A DNA stretch of 64,000 nucleotides from positions 1,026,402 to 1,090,401 of the forward strand of contig CP051233.1 in the NCBI GenBank assembly GCA_017792425.1, in the 5' to 3' direction. Positions 36,719 to 45,460 of this stretch are shown here, one piece after another. Within the stretch, counting starts at the first letter, position 1; each line of letters opens with the position of its first letter. The notes beneath the pieces are model-generated. The model was not told the origin of the DNA. It searched no databases and was given only the letters and a program-made list of their open reading frames with translations. The DNA comes from Thalassovita sp. GTDB taxonomy: Bacteria; Pseudomonadota; Alphaproteobacteria; Rhodobacterales; Rhodobacteraceae. The position numbers and the translations under genes are program-made.

Positions 36719-38322
36719 GTCCGGCTTTCTCCTAGGGATTTTCCCAAGGCTTCAAGAATTTGGGTGGATGAAGGGTGAGCCCAACGCGCCGCGATGTGAC
36801 TGTCCGGGCGGACCAGATAGGCGGTTTGGGGTCCGGCGCCGAGAACTTCTGCTGCTTCCGAGCCTGGTTGAAGCGTGACAGTGGTCAGGTCTTCGTGAAA
36901 AATCGCCTTGGCCAGTCTCGGGTCAAAGGTGATCAGGGTGAACCCTGGACCCAGCAGGTCTGACAGGTATCCGTCCCCAACTCGGGCTTCTGGCAAGGAC
37001 GCCCCGGTCACCGGACCGCTGCAAAGTTCGGCGTCATCGGTCGAAACGATCGGACTGTCTGAATAGGTATAGGGCGTCATCTGGCGCGGGTTGGCCAGTT
37101 CGCCGGCGAACGGGTGGGTCAAAGAAAGGTTCAGAGCCGCGTCCCGCATCAACTGCCAACCGGGTGTCGGCGGAGTCATGAACCGTGCTGACTTTGACGC
37201 ATTGGCAAAGACATCCAGCGTAGCGCCGCGGCGCTCGGGCGAATAGCTGTCCAGAAGCGCCTGCGGGGCCTTGCCCTTCAACACCCGCGCCAGTTTCCAT
37301 GCGATGTTCTGGGCATCGGCAAGGCCGTTGTTCAACCCGCGCACCCCGAAGATGGGTACGATATGGGCGCTGTCGCCGATGAAAAAGACCCTCCTGTCGC
37401 GGTAGTCATCCAGCGCAAGTGTATTGGCGGAATAGATGCTCCACCATTCCAGGTCCCAGTCACCGGTGAACCCCAGATCGGCAAGGACCGCTGCCACAGA
37501 TGCACGCACGTTGTGTTCGGCTATGGCTTCTGCCTCGTCCTCGCCGTCGTGCAACTGATAGTCGATGCGCCAGATATTGTCGGGTTGTTTGTGTACCAGA
37601 ACCGTTCCGCCTGGCCGGCAATTGGGATCGAACAGCGCCCGGCGGATGGTGGGATAGTCGTGGTTCATCTGTACATCGGCTATGATGTACTTGCCCTCAT
37701 AGTTTTTACCGTTGAGCCTAAGCCCCCGCATCCTGCGCAATGGGCTTCGGGCTCCATCGGCCGCGAGCACCCAGTCGGCGACAATATCATAGCTGCCATT
37801 CGGATCGCGGACCGACAATTGCACACCGTTTTCCATGTCTTTGATGCCTATCACTTCGCTTTGCCAACGGGCCTCGATCAACGGTTCACTATCGACGGCG
37901 TCCCACAGGTACTGCTCTATGTATTGCTGTTCGATGTTGTACATCGGGCGATATTTCTCTCGTGGGCTGTCCGGCATCTCGAACTCAAGGATCTGTTGGC
38001 CACGATAGAAGCTGCGGCCCGTCGTCCAGCCCAGCGATTTCTTCAGAAACGGTGCGACGGCGCCCAGACGTTCCAAGATGTAGAAGCTTTGACGGGCGAC
38101 GCAGATCGCGCGGCTGCCGTCGTTGAAGGTCGGCTTAGTATCAAAGATCACCGAGGATATCCCGTCTCGGGCGAGTGCAAGCGCGGCGGTCATACCCACG
38201 GGGCCTGCGCCGACAATCGCAACCGGACGGGGTGCGGACAGCCGTGTGCGATCGCTGGGAGGCTCAAAATACGGGTAGTTGAAGTAAAGCGAGTCCGTTT
38301 CCTCGCGTCCGGCAGGTCTCAT
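36715..38322 (-). CDS. FAD-dependent aromatic monooxygenase (PheA/MhpA-like)
   Basis: The 535-residue protein is a group A flavin hydroxylase: FAD motif VAIVGAGPVGMTAALALARDG at about 34-54, the second motif LAADGARSPLRRMRGL with its DG, and RVFFIGDSAHIVPIFGVRGLNNGLADAQNIAWKL as the ribose-binding region. The C-terminal thioredoxin-like domain has GPGFTLITFD. It uses NAD(P)H and oxygen to hydroxylate an aromatic acid or phenol. It is divergent from a LuxR-type regulator and coupled to a DUF2783 gene; no ring-cleavage gene is nearby, so the substrate is open. Confidence 0.9.
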   Translation of the reverse strand: MRPAGREETDSLYFNYPYFEPPSDRTRLSAPRPVAIVGAGPVGMTAALALARDGISSVIFDTKPTFNDGSRAICVARQSFYILERLGAVAPFLKKSLGWTTGRSFYRGQQILEFEMPDSPREKYRPMYNIEQQYIEQYLWDAVDSEPLIEARWQSEVIGIKDMENGVQLSVRDPNGSYDIVADWVLAADGARSPLRRMRGLRLNGKNYEGKYIIADVQMNHDYPTIRRALFDPNCRPGGTVLVHKQPDNIWRIDYQLHDGEDEAEAIAEHNVRASVAAVLADLGFTGDWDLEWWSIYSANTLALDDYRDRRVFFIGDSAHIVPIFGVRGLNNGLADAQNIAWKLARVLKGKAPQALLDSYSPERRGATLDVFANASKSARFMTPPTPGWQLMRDAALNLSLTHPFAGELANPRQMTPYTYSDSPIVSTDDAELCSGPVTGASLPEARVGDGYLSDLLGPGFTLITFDPRLAKAIFHEDLTTVTLQPGSEAAEVLGAGPQTAYLVRPDSHIAARWAHPSSTQILEALGKSLGESRT

Positions 38323-38343
38323 TTGGTATTCTCCCTCTTTTCA

Positions 38344-38398
38344 GGGACAGACATAGCCAAATTGGCAGGCCAGTGTCTGTCCCCTTTCCGGGGGGACA
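38344..38398. promoter_or_regulatory. Overlapping inverted repeats upstream of LuxR-type gene and monooxygenase
   Basis: GGGACAGACA (38344-38353) and TGTCTGTCCC (38374-38383) are perfect 10-base arms with a 20-base spacer. A second dyad, TGTCCCC (38378-38384) and GGGGACA (38392-38398), shares the middle arm. Together they give three GGGACA half sites on one 55-base face, between the divergent monooxygenase and LuxR-type genes. This looks like a regulator-binding array. Confidence 0.6.
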
Positions 38399-38413
38399 TG
38401 TTAATATCGAAAC

Positions 38414-39109
38414 ATGTCATTGCCGGTTCGCAAGATCGACGCCTGTCTCGAAACCCTCGGTTCCGACGCCTTCGCGCCGGTTTTTGTGGATTTCGTCGCC
38501 ACATTCGGTGTCGACCAGATCATGGTTTTCTCTATCGAGGGTGAGCGCGCGCGCTGTTTGCTATCATATCACTTCGCGAACGCCGCGCTCGCCGGAAAAC
38601 TCGCGACGGCTTACCTTGACGGGTGGTTTCGGCGTGACCCTCTTTTGCCTGAACTTGCAGCCGCCAGAACCAACAGCGTTCAGTTGCGAAGTCTGGATGC
38701 AATTACCGGTGAAATGGACGTAGATTACCGCCGCAAGTTTTTTGATGCGCCCGGCCTTGTCGCCAAGACAACGGTTCTTGCCGTCGGCGAAACGCTGCGT
38801 CTGTTCGTCAGTTTCTATGCCTCTGCCGGATCTGCCGACGGCTGCGACCCTGATTTGGCCCGTGTCGCCGGTCGGCTTGCTTTGTTGCATTTCGAACGCG
38901 CAGAGGAGAACAGCACCCCCGCGCCGCTGAGGGTTCTGAGCGAACGCGAACAGGCCGTGTGCCTGGGCATCCTTTCGGGGCGGAAGGCCGAGGCCATTGC
39001 CGCCGATCTGGGTGTAGCGTCTTCCAGTGTAGTCACCTACCGAAAACGCGCCTATGGCAAACTGGGGATCACATCGCGTGCGGGCCTCTTTGCAATCTGT
39101 TCGCGATAG
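38414..39109 (+). CDS. LuxR-family regulator (GerE-type HTH)
   Basis: The 231-residue protein ends in a LuxR/GerE helix-turn-helix (LSEREQAVCLGILSGRKAEA, then ADLGVASSSVVTYRKRAYGKL) at about 172-225. The first 160 residues form a ligand-type domain, but I do not see the conserved Trp/Tyr/Asp set of acyl-homoserine-lactone binders. No luxI-like gene is nearby, so it may be a solo regulator answering to a metabolite such as the monooxygenase substrate. The ATG lies 15 bases after the inverted-repeat array, and no strong ribosome site precedes it. Confidence 0.85.
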   Translation: MSLPVRKIDACLETLGSDAFAPVFVDFVATFGVDQIMVFSIEGERARCLLSYHFANAALAGKLATAYLDGWFRRDPLLPELAAARTNSVQLRSLDAITGEMDVDYRRKFFDAPGLVAKTTVLAVGETLRLFVSFYASAGSADGCDPDLARVAGRLALLHFERAEENSTPAPLRVLSEREQAVCLGILSGRKAEAIAADLGVASSSVVTYRKRAYGKLGITSRAGLFAICSR

Positions 39110-39229
39110 ACCCCCAAATAGGCCTGAGAACGCTGGACAAGGCCATTCGCGTCCATTGGTTCAAGAAGTTACGGTCGTATGGCTATGAGGGATGGGTTTC
39201 AACAGGATTTGACCGTTGGGTGCGCATTG

Positions 39230-40753
39230 CTAGGCGAACAGCGTCGCGTGCTGGTCCCGCAGGATGTTCTTTTGCACCTTGCCCATCGTGTTGCGGGGCA
39301 ATTCGTTGGCGATGATCACGCGTTTGGGCTGCTTGAACCGCGCCAGATCGGCTGCGATTCCGGCCATCACCTGCGCGTCGGACAGGGTTGCGCCCGGCTG
39401 CGGAACCACAACGGCAACCACTGCTTCGCCGAAATCGGTGTGCGGAACACCGATTACCGCGCTTTCGCTGACGCCCGGCAACTGGTCGATCAGCAGCTCT
39501 ATTTCCTTGGGGTAAACGTTGTAGCCGCCGGTGATGATCAGATCTTTGCCGCGTCCAATGATGTGGACATAGCCATCGCTGTCGATCCGGCCAAGATCGC
39601 CGGTGATGAAGAACCCGTTGTCGCGTAACTCTTCGCGTGTTTTTTCGGGCATCTGCCAGTAGCCGGCAAAGACGTTGGGGCCGCGAACCTCCAGCACGCC
39701 GATATCGCCCTGCGGCAGTTCCGCGCCGTCGGCAGGGTCGGTGACGATGACCTCTATCCCCGGCAGCGGAAAGCCCACGGTTCCGGCGCGGCGGTCGCCG
39801 TCATAGGGGTTCGAGGTGTTCATGTTGGTTTCGGTCATACCGTAGCGCTCCAGGATCGCATGACCGGTGATCGCCCGCCAACGGTCATGGGTTTCCGCCA
39901 GCAACGGGGCAGAGCCGGAAACGAACAGCCGTATATTCGCGGCGGCGCGCGCCAGCCCTTTCGCCTCCAGCAGGCGGACATAGAAAGTGGGTACACCCAT
40001 CAACACCGTCGCCAGCGGCATATGGCGCAGGATCGCGTCGGCGTTGAACCCCGCCATGAAGATGCAGGACGATCCCGCCATCAGCGTGATGTTGGTGGCC
40101 ACGAACAGCCCGTGGGTGTGAAAGATCGGCAACGCGTGGATCAGCACGTCATCGGCGGTGAAGCGCCAGGTATCCTTCAGGGTTTCCGCGTTCGACGCCA
40201 GCGCCCGATGGGTCAGCATCGCGCCCTTGGACCGGCCCGTGGTGCCGGATGTATATAGGATCGCGGCCAGATCATCCGGCCCGCGTGACACCGGGACAAA
40301 GCCGGGCGCCTGCGCATCGCGGGCTTGCACCAACGTGCCGTTTTCATCGGCGGCAAGGGTGAAAACCCGTGCCACCCCGGCCTTGGCGGCGATTGGGCCC
40401 AATCCGGCCTGACGCCCGGGATCGCACACCAGGATGCGCGGGGCGGCGTCAGTTAGGAAATAGGTCAGCTCGGCGTCGGTATAGGCGGTGTTCAGCGGCA
40501 GGAACACCCCGCCGGCCAGCACGGTTGCCACGTAGAGTTCAATCATCGCCTGCGTCTTGGGGGCCTGCACGGCGACACGATCACCCGCCTGCAACCCGGC
40601 CTGAACCAGCGCAGCGGCCATCCGTTCGGCATTGGCGAAAAACTCGCCGTAGGTTCGGATTTCGCCCGTTGTGGCGCTTGTGAACAGTGGGGCGGCGTCC
40701 GCGCCGACACTGGCGCGGCGCAGACGTGCGGCAAGGTGGTTTTGGGTGTACAT
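39230..40753 (-). CDS. matB: Malonyl-CoA synthetase
   Basis: The 507-residue acyl-CoA synthetase has the AMP-binding P-loop YTSGTTGRSKGAMLTH, the A5 region ERYGMTETNMNTSNP, the hinge GRGKDLIITGGYNVYPKEIE and the catalytic lysine motif RNTMGKVQKN near the C-terminus. The MatB-type RYGMTE and length, plus the adjoining malonyl-CoA decarboxylase gene, support malonate + CoA + ATP to malonyl-CoA. It lies 13 bases after matA in the same transcript. Confidence 0.93.
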   Translation of the reverse strand: MYTQNHLAARLRRASVGADAAPLFTSATTGEIRTYGEFFANAERMAAALVQAGLQAGDRVAVQAPKTQAMIELYVATVLAGGVFLPLNTAYTDAELTYFLTDAAPRILVCDPGRQAGLGPIAAKAGVARVFTLAADENGTLVQARDAQAPGFVPVSRGPDDLAAILYTSGTTGRSKGAMLTHRALASNAETLKDTWRFTADDVLIHALPIFHTHGLFVATNITLMAGSSCIFMAGFNADAILRHMPLATVLMGVPTFYVRLLEAKGLARAAANIRLFVSGSAPLLAETHDRWRAITGHAILERYGMTETNMNTSNPYDGDRRAGTVGFPLPGIEVIVTDPADGAELPQGDIGVLEVRGPNVFAGYWQMPEKTREELRDNGFFITGDLGRIDSDGYVHIIGRGKDLIITGGYNVYPKEIELLIDQLPGVSESAVIGVPHTDFGEAVVAVVVPQPGATLSDAQVMAGIAADLARFKQPKRVIIANELPRNTMGKVQKNILRDQHATLFA

Positions 40754-40766
40754 CAGCGGTATTCCT

Positions 40767-42062
40767 TCAATCCTTGGCCAATGCGCGCACGGCGGGCGTC
40801 ATGGCGATGTCCTGATGGGTGGCATAGGCCTGGTGGCGGGCTTCGATCTGGGTGCCGTCATATTGATAGTTGACCATGACCCCCCAGGAATTCAGCATTC
40901 CCTGCGGGCCGGGATCCGCATCTGGATGGATGGCCTGCAGGATGGCCCCGTTGCCGATGTGGAAATGCGCGACCGGGTCAAAGGCCGTCCCCGTTTGCCG
41001 CTTGGCCCGCGTCAGATAACGCGCGGCCAGTTTCACGGTCAGTTCGGTGGGAGGGCGGGCATCCTTGTCCAGCGTAGCCAGGGTGGCGCGGTCCTCTGCG
41101 CTGATCAGCGGATCGCCGTTTTCCACCGCCGCCATCACCCATTGCCGCATCAGCGGCACCGGCGACAGGGTGACGAATGTCGTGATATCGGGCAGTTCGC
41201 GCTGCAGTTCGGTGACGACCTGCTTGATCAGGAAGTTGCCAAAGGAAATGCCGCTCAGCCCCTTCTGGCAGTTGGAGATCGAGTAGAACACTGCCGTGGT
41301 GGCCTGCGCCGGATCGAAACGGCTCCGGTCCGGGCGCAGTATATCGCCGATCGCGCCGGGGATTTCACCGGTCAGGGCGACCTCGACGAAGATCAGCGGT
41401 TCTGACGGCATGGCCGGGTGAAAGAAGGCGAACAGTCGCCTGTCCGGGTCGCCCACGCGTTGGCGCAGATCGTCCCAGCCGGTGATTTCATGCACGGCCT
41501 CGTATGCGATGATCTTTTCGAGAATATTGGCCGGGGTAGACCAGTCGATCCGGTGGATATGCAGAAAGCCGCGGTTGAACCACGACGAAAACAGGTGCCG
41601 GAAATCCCGATCCAGCCCGCGCAGCGCCGGGGTATCGTGCAGCATAGACAGCAGGCAAGCGCGCAGCCCTACCAGCCGCGCGGTGGCCCCTGGCACCCGG
41701 TTCAGCGCACGGATCAGCTCTTGGCTGCGCGGTTCCGCCGCGAAATGGATATCGCGCGCGGCGTCCACATCTCCGGGGGACCATTTCGCAATGGCGGCGG
41801 TCAGGGCGTCTTCATCCACGCCCAGTTCTCGTGCCACGCGCAGGAAAAACGCGGTCTTTTCGGCATCGGTGGATCGGTCCAGCCGATCCAGAATGCCTTG
41901 GGCGCGGTAAAGACCGGAAATTTCGCCCCGGTCGGTTAGTAGATCCTTGCACAGTTTGACCAGATCACCACTGGTCGACAGCCCAGGTGTCTGGCCACGC
42001 CGGTTTCTGACGACGCGGCGGAACAGATCGTTCAGTATGTTGCGTTCAGCCATGCGGATCAT
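40767..42062 (-). CDS. matA: Malonyl-CoA decarboxylase
   Basis: The 431-residue protein follows the MLYCD/MatA family: an N-terminal helical region; FLHIHRIDWSTPANILEKI; QKGLSGISFGNFLIKQV; then TFVTLSPVPLMRQWV with the catalytic Ser, and FHIGNGAILQAIHPDAD with the catalytic His. It converts malonyl-CoA to acetyl-CoA and CO2. Its start overlaps the amidase stop by ATGA, so three genes are co-expressed as amidase, matA, matB. An alternative ATG lies three codons in. Confidence 0.95.
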   Translation of the reverse strand: MIRMAERNILNDLFRRVVRNRRGQTPGLSTSGDLVKLCKDLLTDRGEISGLYRAQGILDRLDRSTDAEKTAFFLRVARELGVDEDALTAAIAKWSPGDVDAARDIHFAAEPRSQELIRALNRVPGATARLVGLRACLLSMLHDTPALRGLDRDFRHLFSSWFNRGFLHIHRIDWSTPANILEKIIAYEAVHEITGWDDLRQRVGDPDRRLFAFFHPAMPSEPLIFVEVALTGEIPGAIGDILRPDRSRFDPAQATTAVFYSISNCQKGLSGISFGNFLIKQVVTELQRELPDITTFVTLSPVPLMRQWVMAAVENGDPLISAEDRATLATLDKDARPPTELTVKLAARYLTRAKRQTGTAFDPVAHFHIGNGAILQAIHPDADPGPQGMLNSWGVMVNYQYDGTQIEARHQAYATHQDIAMTPAVRALAKD

Positions 42063-43498
42063 TCCCTGCCGGGGATGGGGTCTATCGGCCCCAAGGGACC
42101 ACCCACCGCCATTTCAACCGCGCGCGCCGCGGCCAGTAGCCCGGCCTCGTCCCGCGGGCGGCCGATCAATTGCAGCCCGATGGGCAGGCCGCAGGCCCCG
42201 ATCCCGGCGGGTACCGAAATGGCGGGCAGGCCGGTCACCGTGGAAAGAAAGGCAAAGCGCAGCCAGTCCATGTATCCGGTTAGCCTTTGGCCACCGATAT
42301 CGCGCACCCATTCCTGCGATTGCGGGCGCGGCAGGCAGCCGACCGTGGGCATGGCCAGTACGTCATAGGTTTCGAACAGTGCCAGCATGTTGTTGTAGAT
42401 GGTGGAACGGTTCAGGTGGGCGTCGGCCAGATCCGCCATCAGCAGCCGTTCCCCGTCGCGCGTGTTCTGTTCCAGCGTGGCTTTGAAATGCTGTCGGATC
42501 AAGGGATCAATCCGCCGGGACAAGGTGGCCCACATACTGGCGCGTAGCGTGTGATAGGTGGTTTCCAGATGCGGTAGATCGGGGCAGGTTTCCTCGACCC
42601 GCGCACCGTTCTTTTCCAACAGCCGCAGGGTGGCGCGCAGGTGATCCACCACTTCGGTGTCCACCGGGGCAAAGCCTTCCAGATCGGGAGTGAACGCGAT
42701 ACGGATCTTGCCGTCAGCACGGATCACCGCATCCTGAAAGGGCATATCGGGGGCAGGGAAGCTGATTGGGAAGCGCGGTTCGTAGCCCGCCATCGAATCC
42801 AGGAACAGGGCGCAGTCCCGGACTGACCGGGCCATCGGCCCCTGCACGCCTTCGATCTGGAACCCCATGTCGGGGGACGCCCCTCCGGCTCGGCCGGGGC
42901 TGGGGCGCAATCCTACTATCCCGCAGAAAGACGCAGGGGTGCGCAGGCTGCCGCCATGATCGGACCCGTGGCTGAGCCAAGTTTCACCCGCCGCCAGCGA
43001 CGCCGCCGCCCCGCCCGAGGATCCGCCGGCGTTCAGCGCCGTGTTCCAGGGGTTGAAGGTTGGCCCGAACACATCGTTGAACGTGTTGCCACCAACGCCG
43101 AATTCCGGGGTGTTGGTCTTGCCTGTGACAATCCCGCCGCGCTGCTCTAGCCGTTCCACCAGCGGATCGCTGGCATCCGGCACGTATTCGGCCAGTCCCC
43201 TGGTGCCAAAGGTGGTGCGCACACCGGCAACCGGGGTCAGATCCTTTATCCCGATGGGTAGGCCCGCCAGCCAGCCAGGATGATCCGCATCGTCCTGCGG
43301 CAGGCTCTGCGCGGCGCGATACGCACGATCCGGGCAGGTAATCGGCATGGCGTTGATTGACGGGGTGGTCTGCGCGATCCGGGCAAAGGCGGCGTCCAGC
43401 AATTCCGCTGGCGACACCTCGCGCCGTTTCAGCAGGCGCACCGCTTCATGCGCCTCAAGGCGGCACAGGTCCGGTCCGGTAAATGTCATCTGCGTCAT
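42059..43498 (-). CDS. Amidase in the malonate operon (malonamidase-like candidate)
   Basis: The 479-residue amidase-signature protein has Lys85 (GLPIGIKDLTP), cis-Ser160 (AGGSSGGAA) and nucleophile Ser184 (DHGGSLRTPAS), the standard triad. ATG 43498 is chosen because AGGGGG precedes it with a six-base spacing; 43504 and 43528 are in-frame alternatives. It is first in an operon with malonyl-CoA decarboxylase and synthetase. That context suggests it releases malonate from an amide such as malonamate, as malonamidase E2 does in Bradyrhizobium. This function is inferred from context; the family is broad. Confidence 0.88.
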   Translation of the reverse strand: MTQMTFTGPDLCRLEAHEAVRLLKRREVSPAELLDAAFARIAQTTPSINAMPITCPDRAYRAAQSLPQDDADHPGWLAGLPIGIKDLTPVAGVRTTFGTRGLAEYVPDASDPLVERLEQRGGIVTGKTNTPEFGVGGNTFNDVFGPTFNPWNTALNAGGSSGGAAASLAAGETWLSHGSDHGGSLRTPASFCGIVGLRPSPGRAGGASPDMGFQIEGVQGPMARSVRDCALFLDSMAGYEPRFPISFPAPDMPFQDAVIRADGKIRIAFTPDLEGFAPVDTEVVDHLRATLRLLEKNGARVEETCPDLPHLETTYHTLRASMWATLSRRIDPLIRQHFKATLEQNTRDGERLLMADLADAHLNRSTIYNNMLALFETYDVLAMPTVGCLPRPQSQEWVRDIGGQRLTGYMDWLRFAFLSTVTGLPAISVPAGIGACGLPIGLQLIGRPRDEAGLLAAARAVEMAVGGPLGPIDPIPGRE

Positions 43499-43597
43499 GG
43501 GCATCCCCCTGGCAATGCGTGTCCGCATATGGCGGTTTTCGGGTTCGCATGCGAATCCCGGCTCTCGTGGTCAGGAAATCATTTAATAGCATTTAAA

Positions 43598-43632
43598 GCA
43601 ATCATAATTATAAATATAATGTAGATTATTGC
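43598..43632. promoter_or_regulatory. AT-rich dyad in the mat operon/GntR divergent region
   Basis: GCAATCAT (43598-43605) and ATTATTGC (43625-43632) form 8-base arms with one mismatch across very AT-rich sequence that includes ATTAT and ATAAT arms. The dyad lies between the divergent amidase (start 43498) and GntR (start 43703) genes. It could be the GntR operator; I do not see the TTGTATACAA site described for rhizobial MatR. Confidence 0.3.
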
Positions 43633-43702
43633 ATTTCTTACTTCAGGCGGCGCAGTACTCCCTCTATGATCGTCATTGTGACACACACGAAAGGCGGCAG
43701 GC

Positions 43703-44362
43703 ATGGGCGCACAGGCGGATCAGGTTCGTGACGATATTCTGGGGCGGGTGATGTCCCGCTGCCTGTTGCCAGATGATGCCATTGATGAGGCTGACCTGCG
43801 CGACCGATTGGGCCTGTCAGGCACCCCGATCCGAGAGGCGCTGATATCGCTGGAGGCAACCGGTGTGATCCGGCGGATTCCCCGTGGTGGCGCACGGGTG
43901 ATGTCCTTGTCGCTGGAACAACTGATGAAGATGGTTGAGGTGCTGGCAGAGGCCGAGGGCGCAGCAGCCTATCGCGCGGCCCGCCGGATCAACGCAGCGC
44001 AGGCACAGCGCCTGCGGGCGGCGGTGCAGTCGTGCCTGAACAGTGCAGAAGGCCGGGGCGAGGCCGGGATCAGCTACTATGACGTGAACCTGCGGTTTCA
44101 CACCGTGGTGCTGGAGGCGACGGGAAACGAATACCTGCAACAGGCGGTGTTTGGCACGGCGAACCGGCTGATCGGGTATCTCAGCACCCGCCACGACCTG
44201 CCCGGCGAACCGCTGCGATCGGCCCATGACCATGCCGCCATAGCGCAAGCGATCCTTGATGCCGATGGCGATCGGGCGCGGCAGTTGATGATGGATCACG
44301 TCACCTTCAGCGATACGCTGGCGCTGGACACGTTCAATGCGCTGGGGGCGCGGACGGGCTGA
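43703..44362 (+). CDS. GntR-family regulator, FCD subfamily (putative malonate regulator)
   Basis: The 219-residue protein has the GntR winged helix (IDEADLRDRLGLSGTPIREALI, GVIRRIPRGGARV) and an FCD effector domain (NLRFHTVVLEATGNEYL, HAAIAQAILDADGDRA). FCD-type MatR controls malonate genes in rhizobia. Divergent orientation from the amidase-matA-matB operon makes this its probable regulator. An AAAGGCGG ribosome site precedes the ATG. It ends four bases from the end of the convergent LysR gene. Confidence 0.9.
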   Translation: MGAQADQVRDDILGRVMSRCLLPDDAIDEADLRDRLGLSGTPIREALISLEATGVIRRIPRGGARVMSLSLEQLMKMVEVLAEAEGAAAYRAARRINAAQAQRLRAAVQSCLNSAEGRGEAGISYYDVNLRFHTVVLEATGNEYLQQAVFGTANRLIGYLSTRHDLPGEPLRSAHDHAAIAQAILDADGDRARQLMMDHVTFSDTLALDTFNALGARTG

Positions 44363-44366
44363 TGGC

Positions 44367-45320
44367 TCATGCCCCCGGCTTTGCGCCCCATTGATTGAAA
44401 TCGTCGTCGAACCCCGGCGGATAAGCGGACGGGAAGCAATCGTTCAGCAGTTCCGACATCCGCTTGATCGGCCCCTTGAGCGACGTTGCCACCCGCCAGA
44501 TCACCGCGAAACGCGGGCGGTTCCAATCGCTGATGTCATGGCAGTTCAGTTTCACAAGGGCACCGTCGCGCAAGTCCTGCCAGATAAGGCTGTGATGGAT
44601 ATAGGCCCAGCCAAGACCGCGCCGGACCAGCTCGATCTGCATGTCAGAACTGCCCGCCGTCCAGACATCTGTGCGATGCACGATATAGTTTTCCTCGCCC
44701 CGGTGAGTGGAGCGCAAGACATGAAATATCTGTCGGTGATCTTCCAAAGCCGTCATGGCGAACCCATCGGGCATACGGGCCAGAGGATGGTCCGGTGCGG
44801 CGACCAGCACGTTTTGCGTCGATCCGATCTGGATCGCGTCGATATCCGTGAAGGTCAGCCGTGAATCGACCGAGATGACCCCCAGATCACAGGTGTTTTC
44901 GCGCACCGCGGCGGTTGCTGTTGCCGGGTCGCTGAACCGCAGCTTTACCGCGACGTGCGGAAATTCCCGGCTGAAGATTTCCAGCGCATCAACAATCACG
45001 TTACGTGGAAACAACGTATCCACCGCCAGTTCCACATCCGCCTGTGCACCGTCCGTCATCAATCCCACCCGCGCCTGGAACCGATCCACGCGGCGCTGAA
45101 TCAGGTCGGCGTCCTCGTACACGGATACGCCGTGTTCGGTCAGGGTAGGGCGATAGGCGCTGCGATCGAACAGGGGCAATTGCAGGTGCTTTTCCAGATT
45201 CGCAATGGTGTAGCTGATCGCCGACGGGGTCTTGTTCAACTTTTTTGCGGCCTCGGTGAAGGACTGACAGTCCGCCACTACCCGGAAAACCCTTAGCTGT
45301 TCCAAGAGGTTCGGAAACAT
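44367..45320 (-). CDS. LysR-family transcriptional regulator
   Basis: The 317-residue protein has the LysR helix-turn-helix (LRVFRVVADCQSFTEAAKKL, then NKTPSAISYTIANLEKHLQL) and a full effector domain. It is divergent from the second TRAP operon (45461 onward) and likely its activator. A T-N11-A site lies immediately upstream of its start. Confidence 0.92.
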   Translation of the reverse strand: MFPNLLEQLRVFRVVADCQSFTEAAKKLNKTPSAISYTIANLEKHLQLPLFDRSAYRPTLTEHGVSVYEDADLIQRRVDRFQARVGLMTDGAQADVELAVDTLFPRNVIVDALEIFSREFPHVAVKLRFSDPATATAAVRENTCDLGVISVDSRLTFTDIDAIQIGSTQNVLVAAPDHPLARMPDGFAMTALEDHRQIFHVLRSTHRGEENYIVHRTDVWTAGSSDMQIELVRRGLGWAYIHHSLIWQDLRDGALVKLNCHDISDWNRPRFAVIWRVATSLKGPIKRMSELLNDCFPSAYPPGFDDDFNQWGAKPGA

Positions 45321-45331
45321 GTTCGAATTTC

Positions 45332-45346
45332 TTTCACATGTTGAAA
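45332..45346. promoter_or_regulatory. LysR-type site upstream of the second TRAP operon
   Basis: TTTCA-CATGT-TGAAA has 5+5 arms and contains T(45333)-N11-A(45345). It lies 12 bases before the LysR start and about 115 bases before the TRAP operon, in AT-rich sequence. This is the usual place for an autoregulatory LysR box. Confidence 0.4.
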
Positions 45347-45460
45347 AGATTTATTCAATTTATCTCACAATATTTCCTGCAGTACAACGTGGTTGACGCC
45401 CGGTCAGGGCGCGTTTTCATCGCTTGGAAACCATGACGATGACCAACATGGGAGAGAGAA

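Noticed and set aside
37363..38544. A 393-codon plus-strand frame
   Set aside because: It runs opposite the FAD monooxygenase and across the promoter with the inverted repeats into the LuxR gene. The two real genes explain the sequence.
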